From Helichrysum umbraculigerum (Eukaryota > Streptophyta > Magnoliopsida > Asterales > Asteraceae), in contig CATIUR010000005.1 in the NCBI GenBank assembly GCA_949592205.1, forward strand, positions 88,032,777 through 88,096,776: 64,000 nt of DNA. The letters are read 5' to 3'. Positions 23,726 to 34,169 of this stretch are shown here, one piece after another. The notes under the pieces are model-generated. The model was not told the DNA's origin and did no database searches. It saw only the letters and a list, made by a program, of their open reading frames with translations. The translations under genes and the position numbers were made by a program. Numbering within the stretch: the stretch's first letter is position 1; every line of letters begins with the position of its first letter.

Positions 23726-26700
23726 TTACTTTTTAGACCCAAAGAATCTTAAACCGATCATGTTGACCAGTTCATCAAATCGAGCACGTGAAAAGGCTTT
23801 GGTGAATAGGTCGGCATTTTGTTTAAGGGTGTCTATGTGGACCAGGTCTATCAAGTGTTTTTCATAGCAATCCCGTATGAAGTGGAACCTAAGTTCAATA
23901 TGTTTTGTCTTAGAGTGCTGTACGGGATTGCGTGTGATAGATATAGCAGCAGTGTTATCTATGTGAATAGGAGTCATAGTAAGAAGTAACCCGTAATCAC
24001 GTAATTGGTGCTGAATCCAGAGAACTTGGGCACAGCAGCTAGCGGCAGCAACATACTCAGCCTCTGCTGTAGAAAGAGAGACTGTAGTCTGCTTTTTGCA
24101 CTGCCACGAGACCAAACGCGATCCCAGAAATTGACATCCACCAGTTGTAGACTTCTTATCAATACTGCAACCTCCATGATCCGAATCTGAATAGGCTGTG
24201 AGAGCGAAAGTCTTCTCATTTGAATACCAAAGACCAAGAGTAGGTCTAGCTCTGAGATAACCAAAAATTCGCTTCACTGCCTTCATATGTGACACCTTTG
24301 GGTTAGCCTGATAGCGCGAGCAAATCGACACGGCAAATACAATGTCCGGTCTAGAGGCAGTCAAATACATAAGAGAGCCTATCATTGAACGATAGTCCCT
24401 CTCCTTGCAATCTTCATCTTCCTCGGCAAGTTTAAGATTGTGATTAAGCTCGATGGGAGTCCCATAGGTTTTACAAGTGAGCAGGTCATACCTAGTCAAC
24501 ATGTCATTGACATATTTTGACTGATGTATATAAATACCTTTTGCAAGCTGCTCAACTTGTACACCTAAAAAGAATGCGAGCTCCCCCATCGCGCTCATCT
24601 CAAACTCAGACTTCATGATTTTCTCAAAGTTCTTGCACATTGCCTCATTAGTAGAACCGAAGATAATATCGTCCACGTAAACCTGCACAAGTAGCATATC
24701 TTCCCTATCCTCTGACTGTTCACGAAGAATAAATAGTGTGCTATCGATGTTCCCTCTCACAAAACCATGCTTAATCAGATGTGTAGTTAGCCTCTCATAC
24801 CAAAGTCTCGGTGCTTGGTGAAGACCATACAACGCCTTGTTCAATTTACAGACGTATTCAGGATGCGCAGGGTCTTCAAAACCAGGAGGCTGCTTAACAT
24901 ACACATCGTTGTCAACCTTTCCATACAGAAACGCACTTTTCACATCAAGTTGATTGACGCGAAATCCCTTGAAGGACGTGTATGCCATAAAAATGCGTAT
25001 GGATTCCAATCGAGCAACATGGGCAAATACATCATCATAGTCCAAGCCCTCAATTTGGCTGAAGCCTTGAACTACTAGACGTGCTTTATTACGAATCACA
25101 ACGCCCCTATCATCCATCTTATTACGAAAAATCCAACGAGTGCCAGTCAAGTGGGCACCCTTGGGTAATGGAACTACTTCCCAGACTTGCAACTTTTCAA
25201 ATTGCTGTAGTTCCTCTTGCATGGCCTCGATCCAGGATGGATCTTTTAAGGCCTCTTCAACTTTCTTAGGTTCATTCTGCGAAAGATAACATGAATTAAT
25301 ATTAGCTACCAAACCCGAAAGTTGTTCAGTATCAATCTGCTTCGCTTGATGTCTTGTTTGAATGGGAGCATGAGGGTCACCAATGATATTATCAATGGGG
25401 TGATCCTTATGTATCCGAGTAACTGGAATTTGATCTGGCACAAGATTCTGTTCCAGGTTGTTCAGATCTCCCTCAGTTGCAGAAATATTCGCAGAAGCAT
25501 CATCATCTTCATCTCCTTGAGAAAATAAATGAGAATGATTCATATTGTCTGCTTCCTCTCCCTCATCATCTACCTCATCCTCTCCTCCTTCCTCTAATGA
25601 TGGCATGTTTGGATCATAAGGAAGTTCCTTGGTGTAGTTATACACTGTTTTAGAGGTAGAAGGAGCATCTTTCGAAGGTTTAACTTGAGAAGTAGATGTT
25701 GGATTAGGTGTTGTTGGTGGTGGTGTGGTATTAGTTGGTGGTGATTCGGGTGTTGCATTAGGAGATGGGTCGGATGGTTTATTAACTGGTGTATCTTGAG
25801 ACAGATCAAGTCCATGAAGTATGGAAACTAACTCTTCCGTGTCATCTTCATCTGGAATATTGAAAGAGTTAAAGAGGTTTCCATAATTGAAAAACCAATC
25901 CGGACCTGTTCCTTGAGGAGGTTCCGTATACCTTAAACATTTCACCTCAAACTGTTCCTCAATCTGATTCGTTGATTTGTTGAAGACTCTTTTGTTCGGA
26001 GAGTTGACTGAATATCCAAGATAAATCCCTTCAACAGCTTTATCACCAAACTTAGAGATCTTATCTTTTGTATTCATGATCATGCATGGACACCCAAATG
26101 GTTCTAAAAACTGAAGGTTTGGCTTACGGTTATTAAAAAGTTCGTAACACGTCTTGTTCTTTTTCTTCACCGTGAGCACTCTGTTGAGAACATAACAGGC
26201 AGTATTAACTGCCTCAGCCCAGAAGATGATTGGTAACTTGGAGTCAGCTAACATAGTCCGAGCTGTCTCGATGATTGTCCTGTTCTTTCTTTCGGCAACT
26301 CCATTCTGTTGTGGAGTCCTCGGAGCACTAAATTGATGCTCAATACCTCTTGTAGCACAAAACAATTCGAGAGTTGAGTTCTTGAATTCAGTTCCATTGT
26401 CGCTTCGAATCCTTTTTACCTTTAAGTTGCATAGATTTGCCAACTTATCCAACAAATACACCAGAATATCAGGAGTCTCCCCCTTTGTGGTCAAGAAATA
26501 AACCCACGAAAACCTTGAGTAGTCATCAGTAACTACCAAGCAGTAAGACCGACCACCAATGCTCTTTGTTGAAACTGGACCGAACAGATCCATATGCAGT
26601 AGTTCCAACGGAGCAGAAATAGAATTCACAACCTTAGACTTGTGGGACTTTTTGTGGAGTTTTCCTTTGTGACAAGAAATGCAGTCATCTTTTAAAGCAA

Positions 26701-27271
26701 ATGACTGTTTTGGAACTCCCCTCACTAAATCATTATTAATCAGAAAATTCATTTTTCGGAAATGAATATGTCCCATTCGTCTGTGCCAAAGGAGTGATTC
26801 CTTTTCAGAAGCCTTTGAAAGGAGACAAGTATAGTCACTGGTAGTCTCCACAGTTCTCATATTCATCACATAGGTGTCATTCTTTCTAGGTGCACGCATC
26901 AATACCCATTCCTCAGGAATGACATACCCAGGCTTCAATATCACACATTCAGTCTTTGTGAATGACGTGGTGTAGTCCTTGTCACAAACTTGTGATACGC
27001 TCAGCAAGTTGTGAGTCAGTTCTGCCACATAATTCACATTCTCAAAGCTAACTTTTCCATTTGTTAGCGTTCCCTTTCCCGAAATAGTTCCTCCTGAATC
27101 TCCCGCGAAAGCAACGTATCCTCCCGAGTATGGTTTAATATTCGTCAGAAGAGACACACCGCCAGTCATGTGTCGCGAGCAGCCACTATCCATATACCAT
27201 AAACTATCTTTCACACGTTCCGACTGCTGCAACACATCAAAGAAAGAGATTAGTGAGAAACGGAGACCCAA
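23726..27271 (-). CDS. Pol of Copia element E (intact): protease, integrase, RT, RNase H
   Basis: This is a complete Copia Pol of about 1,180 codons. Domains in order: protease with YMDSGCSRHMTGG; integrase zinc region HRRMGHIHF...CISCHKGK; integrase core with MDLFGPV, VVTDDYSRFSWVYF, RSDNGTEF and PQQNGVAERKNRT; RT with QLDVKSAFLYG and QVYVDDIIFG; RNase H with YSDSDHGG, STAEAEYVAA, IDNTAAI and KHIELRFHFIRD. One catalytic-region oddity is FAHVARLES, where the family usually has FAPVARLE. The frame is -1 relative to gag and overlaps its end by about 20 nt. The first residues have no ATG, so Pol must come from a frameshift, splicing or other recoding. It ends 1.2 kb before an LTR fragment. Confidence 0.95.
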   Translation of the reverse strand: MGLRFSLISFFDVLQQSERVKDSLWYMDSGCSRHMTGGVSLLTNIKPYSGGYVAFAGDSGGTISGKGTLTNGKVSFENVNYVAELTHNLLSVSQVCDKDYTTSFTKTECVILKPGYVIPEEWVLMRAPRKNDTYVMNMRTVETTSDYTCLLSKASEKESLLWHRRMGHIHFRKMNFLINNDLVRGVPKQSFALKDDCISCHKGKLHKKSHKSKVVNSISAPLELLHMDLFGPVSTKSIGGRSYCLVVTDDYSRFSWVYFLTTKGETPDILVYLLDKLANLCNLKVKRIRSDNGTEFKNSTLELFCATRGIEHQFSAPRTPQQNGVAERKNRTIIETARTMLADSKLPIIFWAEAVNTACYVLNRVLTVKKKNKTCYELFNNRKPNLQFLEPFGCPCMIMNTKDKISKFGDKAVEGIYLGYSVNSPNKRVFNKSTNQIEEQFEVKCLRYTEPPQGTGPDWFFNYGNLFNSFNIPDEDDTEELVSILHGLDLSQDTPVNKPSDPSPNATPESPPTNTTPPPTTPNPTSTSQVKPSKDAPSTSKTVYNYTKELPYDPNMPSLEEGGEDEVDDEGEEADNMNHSHLFSQGDEDDDASANISATEGDLNNLEQNLVPDQIPVTRIHKDHPIDNIIGDPHAPIQTRHQAKQIDTEQLSGLVANINSCYLSQNEPKKVEEALKDPSWIEAMQEELQQFEKLQVWEVVPLPKGAHLTGTRWIFRNKMDDRGVVIRNKARLVVQGFSQIEGLDYDDVFAHVARLESIRIFMAYTSFKGFRVNQLDVKSAFLYGKVDNDVYVKQPPGFEDPAHPEYVCKLNKALYGLHQAPRLWYERLTTHLIKHGFVRGNIDSTLFILREQSEDREDMLLVQVYVDDIIFGSTNEAMCKNFEKIMKSEFEMSAMGELAFFLGVQVEQLAKGIYIHQSKYVNDMLTRYDLLTCKTYGTPIELNHNLKLAEEDEDCKERDYRSMIGSLMYLTASRPDIVFAVSICSRYQANPKVSHMKAVKRIFGYLRARPTLGLWYSNEKTFALTAYSDSDHGGCSIDKKSTTGGCQFLGSRLVSWQCKKQTTVSLSTAEAEYVAAASCCAQVLWIQHQLRDYGLLLTMTPIHIDNTAAISITRNPVQHSKTKHIELRFHFIRDCYEKHLIDLVHIDTLKQNADLFTKAFSRARFDELVNMIGLRFFGSKK

Positions 27272-30015
27272 GCCTTTACAGACTTAGGTCTTCCATGGTC
27301 ATCAACAATAAGCACGTCAGATATTATTTTATCTTTAAACAAATTAGAATTTTTATCTGATGTGTTATTGTTGACGACTGAAGAGTCAACATCAGACTCT
27401 TTTCGTTTCCAAACTTTGGAAGGTTCGGAATTGATATTAGAAGTAATGTTGAGGTTTTGAATTGGCAAAGGTTTTTGCTCAACATTACTTGGCTTCAGAA
27501 CAGGCTTGGGAGAGTTTGAGTAACGCCTAGGTGGAGATTTTGAAAAGGAATTTCTATAAACTGATGTCCTAGGTATCTCTCTCCCATAGCGCTGATTTGA
27601 CAGCTTGGGACAGTCACGGATCAAATGTCCTTGTCTCTTGCAGAAGAAACAAGAACGAGTCTCAACTAACGGTTGAGGCTGAGGAATTACCACAGGAGGT
27701 GGAGAAACATTTCTAGAACATGAACATTGAGTACACGTCTTAGAAAATGTTTGCTTTGGTTGAGAGGTTGAAGTTGAAGGTTTATCATACGAAACTTTTT
27801 CATTTACTATTTTTTGTTGCAAAATCTTTACAGGTGACTGTAAAGTTTGTTTTTTTGAGTTTAAAACCTTGGCTTTTCCTTTATTTGGTTGAACCTTAAT
27901 TTCAGATTCAACTTTTAAAACTGCTTTTTCAGGTTTAACTTCAACTTTCTTAACTTCAGGATATTCCTGATCCGCAATATCCTCAATCTCAACGATCTCC
28001 TCAAAACAAACTGGAGATTCATTATTTTGCTCAACAATCTTCTCAACACTAACAGAAGATTCATTCATTGGCTTAACAAACTTAGGAGTGGGATACTCTG
28101 GCCTCGTGGTTTTCTCCTTCTCCTGTTTGTTAGTTTTAGCCATTTTACCCTTGATACCCAATAACTTAGCATAATCAACTGGAATCTCATCAAGGCCTTC
28201 CTTAACAGGTAAAGGAGTATAGGTAGTAGGAGGTGCTATTTCAACAAAACCTATTCCTTTTCCTCCCTTACTTTTCCTATCTTGCTTATGGTTGCTAACA
28301 ATTTCATTAAAGATCATTGTCGCAGAAGTTGAACCTAAAACTTTATCTGGATAATTACCATACTCACTTTTTAAGTCAGAAAGCTCTTTGTTTAACAGTT
28401 CAATTTCAGTAAGATAACTTTTAATTGCATCCTGTTGACTAAAAACTTTTGCTTTATAAGTTTGAGTATCTAACTTATGAGCTTCAATATGTTTTTCATA
28501 GAGTTTTTCATTTTCTTTCAAAAACTTATTTGACTCATTAAGTTTTGCAACTTTATCTCGCAACTCTTGGTTGTCCTTTTGAAAAGCCTCTAGAGATTCA
28601 GTTAGATTAATGCATGAGATACAATTTAAAGGTTCAGGTGATTCATTTAGTACCTCAGGTGTAATATGAGCCATTAGACACTGTTGAAACTTTGCTGCCT
28701 CCGCATTCCAGTCATGAGTAGTTGGCTCAAAAACCACCAAAGCATTATCCACAGCTAACGTCTTGACCTCTTCTTTCGCTTTTGGAGGATCAGGTTTAGT
28801 AAGACCCGACGGTGGCATCTTGGGTTTCTCGCATTCTCTAGCAAAATGACCCAAATTCTGGCAGTTATAACAACGGACCTTGCTTTTATCAAAACCAAAT
28901 CCTGACTTCGCATTGCCTTCCAAACTCTTGCGTCCAGTCCGTTGCAAGGATTTTTGAACTCTTCTTGTTATCATAGCAATGTTCCAATTCAAGTCCATTT
29001 GTTCTAGATCATCTTCATCTAGTTGTGCATAATCCTCCTTGATCAGCTCCAAAGTTGTGTTTGGTTGAGTAACCAAATCTTTGTAAGAGCTCAGAAAAGC
29101 TGTATAAATAGCAGCTTGCTCTTGTATTGCTGGTGAGACTGGAGCCTGTTGTTGATTTCCTTGAGATGTACCAGAAAGATAAGCTGTATGTTGACTTCCA
29201 GAAGAAGCAGAAGATGAATTGGTATCCGTTATAAATGCCATTCCACCATAACTCTTGCCAGAATTGACTAGTCCACCACCACCAGTTGTGGAATTCTGTA
29301 CAGATCCACCTGACTTGCATTCTTTCTTCTTCAATTCCATTGCATGAGCTTGTAGAATACCTATCAATTGATCCAAAGTCATCCTCTGTAGTTCTGGATT
29401 TTCCTTTAAAAATTGGACCTTCACATCCCAAGCACTTGGCAACACATCCAGCAACTTCTTGTTTACCTCAAGTGCAGGGAGATTGTATCCTCCTTCATTT
29501 AACTCACTGACCAGATGTGAGTATCGGGTGAATAGACTGGAAGTCAGCTCATTAGGAATCATGTCAAATAGATCATACTGCTTTTTGATTAACTCTAGCT
29601 TGGCCTCCTTGTACTTTTCATTTCCTCCGTATCTTGTTTCAATTGCCTTCCACAAATCATAAGTTGTGTCATTAGATTTAAAGAGTCTCATAACATCCTT
29701 AGGCAAACACATACAAATGGAAGAATGAGCCTTTCTTTCAGTTTCATACTCTTTCTTCTCTTGAGGTGACATAGCATTGTATGTTTTAGCTGGAGGAACA
29801 CCACGATAATTCCCTTCAGGCACTGGAGCAACATAGCGTTCTTTTAACGGTCCCCAAAGTTCAGGACAGTGGAAATCTATATACTGTTCATATCTATCTC
29901 TCCAGTAAACATAATCCAAATCTGGTCCAAATAACGGAGGTTTATTGCTAGAGCCAATATCATTGCTCTGTCTGAGCATCTCTCTAATTCCTCTAATAAC
30001 TTCCTTATCAGACAT
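27250..30015 (-). CDS. Gag of Copia element E (intact)
   Basis: This is a 921-codon Gag starting with MSDKEVIRG. The N-terminal Copia gag domain (about residues 20-250) includes YWRDRYEQYIDFH and LWKAIETRYGG. The first CCHC knuckle, CYNCQNLGHFARECE, is at about residue 385. A coiled-coil stretch (about 480-560) follows. Next come a K/E/P-rich linker and a second knuckle, CFFCKRQGHLIRDCP, near residue 800. The two-knuckle, extra-long Gag is like SIRE/Maximus elements and like element G. No stop interrupts it. It ends at TAA 27250-27252, overlapping the start of the pol frame. Confidence 0.94.
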   Translation of the reverse strand: MSDKEVIRGIREMLRQSNDIGSSNKPPLFGPDLDYVYWRDRYEQYIDFHCPELWGPLKERYVAPVPEGNYRGVPPAKTYNAMSPQEKKEYETERKAHSSICMCLPKDVMRLFKSNDTTYDLWKAIETRYGGNEKYKEAKLELIKKQYDLFDMIPNELTSSLFTRYSHLVSELNEGGYNLPALEVNKKLLDVLPSAWDVKVQFLKENPELQRMTLDQLIGILQAHAMELKKKECKSGGSVQNSTTGGGGLVNSGKSYGGMAFITDTNSSSASSGSQHTAYLSGTSQGNQQQAPVSPAIQEQAAIYTAFLSSYKDLVTQPNTTLELIKEDYAQLDEDDLEQMDLNWNIAMITRRVQKSLQRTGRKSLEGNAKSGFGFDKSKVRCYNCQNLGHFARECEKPKMPPSGLTKPDPPKAKEEVKTLAVDNALVVFEPTTHDWNAEAAKFQQCLMAHITPEVLNESPEPLNCISCINLTESLEAFQKDNQELRDKVAKLNESNKFLKENEKLYEKHIEAHKLDTQTYKAKVFSQQDAIKSYLTEIELLNKELSDLKSEYGNYPDKVLGSTSATMIFNEIVSNHKQDRKSKGGKGIGFVEIAPPTTYTPLPVKEGLDEIPVDYAKLLGIKGKMAKTNKQEKEKTTRPEYPTPKFVKPMNESSVSVEKIVEQNNESPVCFEEIVEIEDIADQEYPEVKKVEVKPEKAVLKVESEIKVQPNKGKAKVLNSKKQTLQSPVKILQQKIVNEKVSYDKPSTSTSQPKQTFSKTCTQCSCSRNVSPPPVVIPQPQPLVETRSCFFCKRQGHLIRDCPKLSNQRYGREIPRTSVYRNSFSKSPPRRYSNSPKPVLKPSNVEQKPLPIQNLNITSNINSEPSKVWKRKESDVDSSVVNNNTSDKNSNLFKDKIISDVLIVDDHGRPKSVKAWVSVSH

Positions 30016-30716
30016 TGTAATGTACCTGTAAAATCAACTTAAAACAAAAACTAGGAAGCTGATTAGTAACGAAGGCGTCACTTAGTAAGTGACGCACCTT
30101 AGTGTCGCAAAGAGTAGCGGCACTTGATAAGTGACGCTATCGAGTGACGGATAAACAAACAAAACGACACTAGAGATTAGTGTCGTATAACTAAAGAAGT
30201 GACGGACTCAAGTGACAGACTTGAGTGTCGCTTAGCAATAACCGGCGTCACTAAGGTAAGTGACGCTGTAAGTGACTTAGAGTGGTAATGCGTCACTAAC
30301 AGTAAGTGACGGATGACACACAAGTGTCGTATCAAATGACGCAATTAAGTGTCGGAATGAGCAGTAGGCGTCACTAAGGTAAGTGACGTATAATCCTTAA
30401 GTGACGTTAAAACCCTAATTGCTGCTTACAGAAGAGTCGCTCGAAGTGCCGCACAAAATGTCGAAATGACGCTCCGAGTGACGCAGAAACGGCTGTGAAC
30501 GCCCAAAAATCCCAAAAATCGAATTTTCGTAAACCTAACGAAAATTCTTGAGTCCCAATCGTACGAAACCTGTAAATCTTTAATCAAAACACAATAATAA
30601 CACCAAATCGATCCTAATCTTGCTAGAATATCAACGATCTTCACAAAATCAAACCGAAAACTCTCCAATACACGTACACACTTCGATCAAATCAACTCCG
30701 AGGCTCTGATACTAGT
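30016..30716 (-). promoter_or_regulatory. Leader of element E with PBS and GTGACGC motif array
   Basis: The PBS-like TAGTATCAGAGCC (minus strand, about 30703-30715) adjoins the LTR and has one mismatch to the Met-type PBS. Between 30070 and 30490 there are about twenty GTGACG/CGTCACTT or GTGTCG words in both orientations. The same words fill the LTR at 30960-31080. Confidence 0.65.
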
Positions 30717-31083
30717 TGAAAGTGCCCCTGGTGTCGGATCTAAGTGATGATCGAAAGTAATTGATTGGCGGAAACAAACAATTACACAAACCCGTAATAA
30801 ACTTATACCGAAACAATGAATCAATCAAAGTAAAACTAGTTTATTAGCTTCTAGAATGTATTGGAACTGTTTACAAGTATGCTTAGTCGACAAATGGTGC
30901 TAGGGTTTCGTCAACCCTAGCCGAAAACTCGTAGGTTTGCTTAAATACTAAAACAAATTTGGCAGACATGCGTCACTTAGGAAGTGTCGCATGTCGCCGC
31001 CCTCATGCGTCACTTACCTAAGTGTCGCTATGCGTCACTAAGACAAGTGTCGCCTAATACTAAACTTAAGTGTCGCATATACA
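30717..31083 (-). repeat. 5' LTR of element E
   Basis: On the minus strand it runs from TGTATATGCGACAC to GGGGCACTTTCA. TATTTAAG at about 30944 is a TATA-like box, preceded by the CGACACTT/GTGACGC array (30965-31080). The inner edge is fixed by the PBS; the outer edge is inferred from the TG...CA rule and the change to A coding sequence. Confidence 0.65.
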
Positions 31084-32485
31084 GAAAATGACTTTTCTAT
31101 TAAAACTAACTAACGACACTTATAACTCGATAGACCAACTGACAGACACACAAACATGTATCAACATTAACCATGAAGTTGAGAACCCAAAAATATCGAG
31201 CTTAGACTTAGGTTTTGATGAATCTCAGCAAAAGATTCCAGCTTCTGTTACTGTTGCTTTAAGTGGTCAACCCACACTTGACCCTGAGATTTTGTCAATC
31301 TTGTCTAGGTATCCACACTATATTAGACCTGCCACTTCACCTGATGATGAACCATTTGGAATCGAAGTGTTCTTCTATCCACTCATGCCTTGGATGGATT
31401 TGAATGAACGTCTTCATTGTTTAGATGAATACTTTGAGTACGATCTCCCAGATATTTTGCGAGCCCACCCCACTACACTTTATTCAAGTGTTGTTGAGGG
31501 AGAATGTCTCCAGTATCAGGTTGAGAATGAACTTAGGATAGAAACACCAACCCGATTAAACACTGAATCAAGGAATCATCTACCCGAATCAGAAACAGAC
31601 CATCACTTAGGAAATTCTCAAAAGCCCAATAGGAGGATAGATATCCATGCCAACTTTCTGAAATATCTTAAGATATCTGATTTTCCATTTACATTTGAGC
31701 AGAGAAAGACCTTTGTTGAGATTGATAGAATAATTAGACTTCTTCGTGCTAAACACAGTAGAAAAGACGAGCTATTGTTAAAATCAGAATTAGATCTTTT
31801 AATGGATTTACTTGCCAGCACCGATTATCCCTCTGATTCACAACCTAGGATTAATCGTTATGTTGCGTTCCTGATTGACGAGCTTGAATTTTGGATAGAA
31901 AGAAGCCCTATCAAATCTGACATGATTCTTGCAGATATTCCATTCTTTGTTGATCCTGCTACTTATTTAATTAATGAGCTTAGAGCTATTTTTCCCGAAT
32001 CAACTGAGGAAGCTATGGACGCTGCTTTCTTTGCAAAAAGGAAACAGATCCATATCCAGCTAATCTAGTTATTTCAAAAAACCAAATTCCCGTTTACTAA
32101 CCAACAGAAGATTTATATCGAAGAGCTTTCGCAAGCAGTTCACACTACTTACGGAAATCCCGATTCTTCTGAGGAAACGGAATTTGTGGATTTACTTTCA
32201 AAACTGCTCTATGATCTGTCTTATTTAGATACAGGATTTAGGGATGGCATTTCAAACCAGAAAAAAGTGAAACGGGAATTTAATCGTTTTGTCGATGCAT
32301 TGTTACAACTCAGTCAGGAAGAACGAGAATTCTTAACAGAATTTGAACGGTATTTCATAAATCCTGCTGATTTAGTTTACTATGTCATCCGAGCTCTCCG
32401 AGGTACGTTTATTTCCCGATATACCTTGTCTCTATCCAAAGCATCAACTGTACCCAACAGTGTCATCTCGGACACTATCCGGTAA
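31084..32485 (+). pseudogene. Element A (Athila-like) ORF1, helical repeat-like protein, 5' truncated
   Basis: I do not recognise a named family. The frame is cut on the left by E's LTR and is open to TAG at 32066-32068. It then continues in frame to TAA 32483-32485. Two segments look alike: SDFPFTFEQRKTFVEI... (about 31675 on) and TKFPFTNQQKIYIEEL... (about 32080 on). Each is followed by an acidic, leucine-rich helical stretch with LLxxLxxL spacing. Element B ORF1 has similar units (IEFTDEQ, SFPYSSNQ, LEFSDGQ). The gene lies where gag-pol would be in an autonomous Athila element, and no pol is present. It ends just before the conserved AAGCGCT...GGGAGGCACCCC block. Confidence 0.55.
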
Positions 32486-32524
32486 AGCAGTAAGTCTAAT
32501 ATGGACGAGCTTTCGTCTTTAACA

Positions 32525-32549
32525 AAGCGCTCTTGGGAGGCACCCCAAG
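32525..32549 (+). other. Conserved Athila/Tat-type AAGCGC + GGGAGGCACCCC hairpin block
   Basis: AAAGCGCTCTTGGGAGGCAC precedes CCCAAG. CTTGGG (32532-32537) pairs with CCCAAG (32544-32549). From memory, a similar AGCGCT...TTGGGAGGCAACCCAA block follows the upstream coding region in many Athila/Tat elements. Its role is unknown. Confidence 0.55.
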
Positions 32550-34169
32550 CCTATCTAGGTTAATTAATAGTAGTTAGTATTAATTTTAGTTTAAATTAAT
32601 TTTTCGTTTTAAAAGCTTTCGTTTAAAAATCAAGAAAACGTCCTTTAAACTTTAAACTCGCACAATTTGCGTAAGTTCGAACTTTTCAGAAAAATTTAAC
32701 AAAGTTTTAGTTTTAAAATTTTGGTAAATTAATTATGATTTGTTTTTAAAGTTTAAAGTACACAAAAATATTGTTTCGTTTTTAAATAAACTCGTTTCAG
32801 TTTAAACGCAAAGAATTTTTCGCACGCAATTTAAAATACAATTTTAATTCGCTAAAACTTTTTATAAAGATTCGTATTTACTTTTGGTTACTTTATTAGA
32901 AATCTTAAAACCTTTCGAAAACCAATCGTACGTGTCGTATCTTTCGCATTTTAAATCGAAACGTATTTAAACCAAGAGGAATGGATCCACTACAAACAAA
33001 AGGTCAAAAAGTCAAAATTTCTTCTCCTTCCTCTTCCCCAAAACCCACGGCCTCCATCACCATTTTTAAAACCTCCATTTCTCCACCATTTTTGATGATT
33101 TAAAGCTTCAAGTTCTTCATTTTATCATCTCTCTTGCATACATAACATCATTTCATCACTTGCAAGGTAATTCCTAACTCAAATCTTTAAATTTCATTAA
33201 CTTTTTAAAAGTTAGGGTTTCAACTTTTGATCTATAAAATCCATGGTGAAAACTTGTGTTTTATGGTTCAAAAGTGTTCTTGCATAGTTGCTTAACATGA
33301 TTACATGCTTGATTGAGTAGATTACATGATAATTTGTTACTTTGATCTTCAAGTGTTGACTTTAAGTTGTCAAAGTTGCTAGATTTGTTGACTTTTGGTA
33401 ACTAGTAGATTGTTTTGACTTGTTTTGATTAATTCATGCTTAGTATGATTTGATAAACATGTTTACATGATTGCTTGTTTATTTTGAATGATCTCTAGGA
33501 TTATTGGAAGTTAAAGTAAGCACGTTGTGATTAAAAATTAACTAAGTATCATACTTTATTTTAAATATTCAAATTTTAAATGGTACTTGTGTTAATTAAA
33601 TCATGGCAAGTTTCTTAGATTTTCAATAAATCCTTAGTTAGCTTTTGGTCCTTGAATATTTTAATTATTCACCACCTTAATTAATAAAGTGTTGAATATT
33701 TTTAATGTGACCATCACACGTAAGCTACCGTCATTCATTTATCAAAATCTTTAAATCTTGCAAAAGTAACCGAATAAGTTGACACGTGTCTTTAACCATA
33801 TGGTATTTGCATAAATAAATTAGTTTATGTTCTTTTTGGTTCACTTGATGTATTTGAGGTAATTACATGGTTAAAGCTCACTTAGATTAAGTTGCCATGA
33901 ATGAAAGTAAAAATATTAGCTAGTTGTTTGAAATAACGAGCTTACTTGGATTAAACGCTAGTATTATTGTTGCTTTAATACCCTTGGAATAGGTTAGACA
34001 CTTATGGTTGCAAAAATTGCGGATTGAGGATTGGTTAGGCCTAGGTTTAGTTTAAAATAAATTGCGGATTTATTCATATTTTAAAGCCTACATTTTCAAT
34101 TTTTGTTTAAAATTTGGAAATGTACTTAGCAATTTGTTATTACTTATGCATCTCATTTTCTTGTCACAG
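32550..34169 (+). other. Element A intergenic region: probable leader exon and 1 kb intron before ORF2
   Basis: No ORF of note. A C-rich leader-like stretch (about 33010-33166) ends at a TTGCAAG|GTAATT donor. A CTTGTCACAG acceptor ends at 34169, immediately before ATG 34170. The resulting 1,003 nt intron is AT-rich. The inference rests on consensus and on the parallel with element B. Confidence 0.45.

Noticed and set aside
32186..32485. A separate small gene after A ORF1
   Set aside because: It is in the same frame as 31084-32065 after one TAG and continues the same protein.
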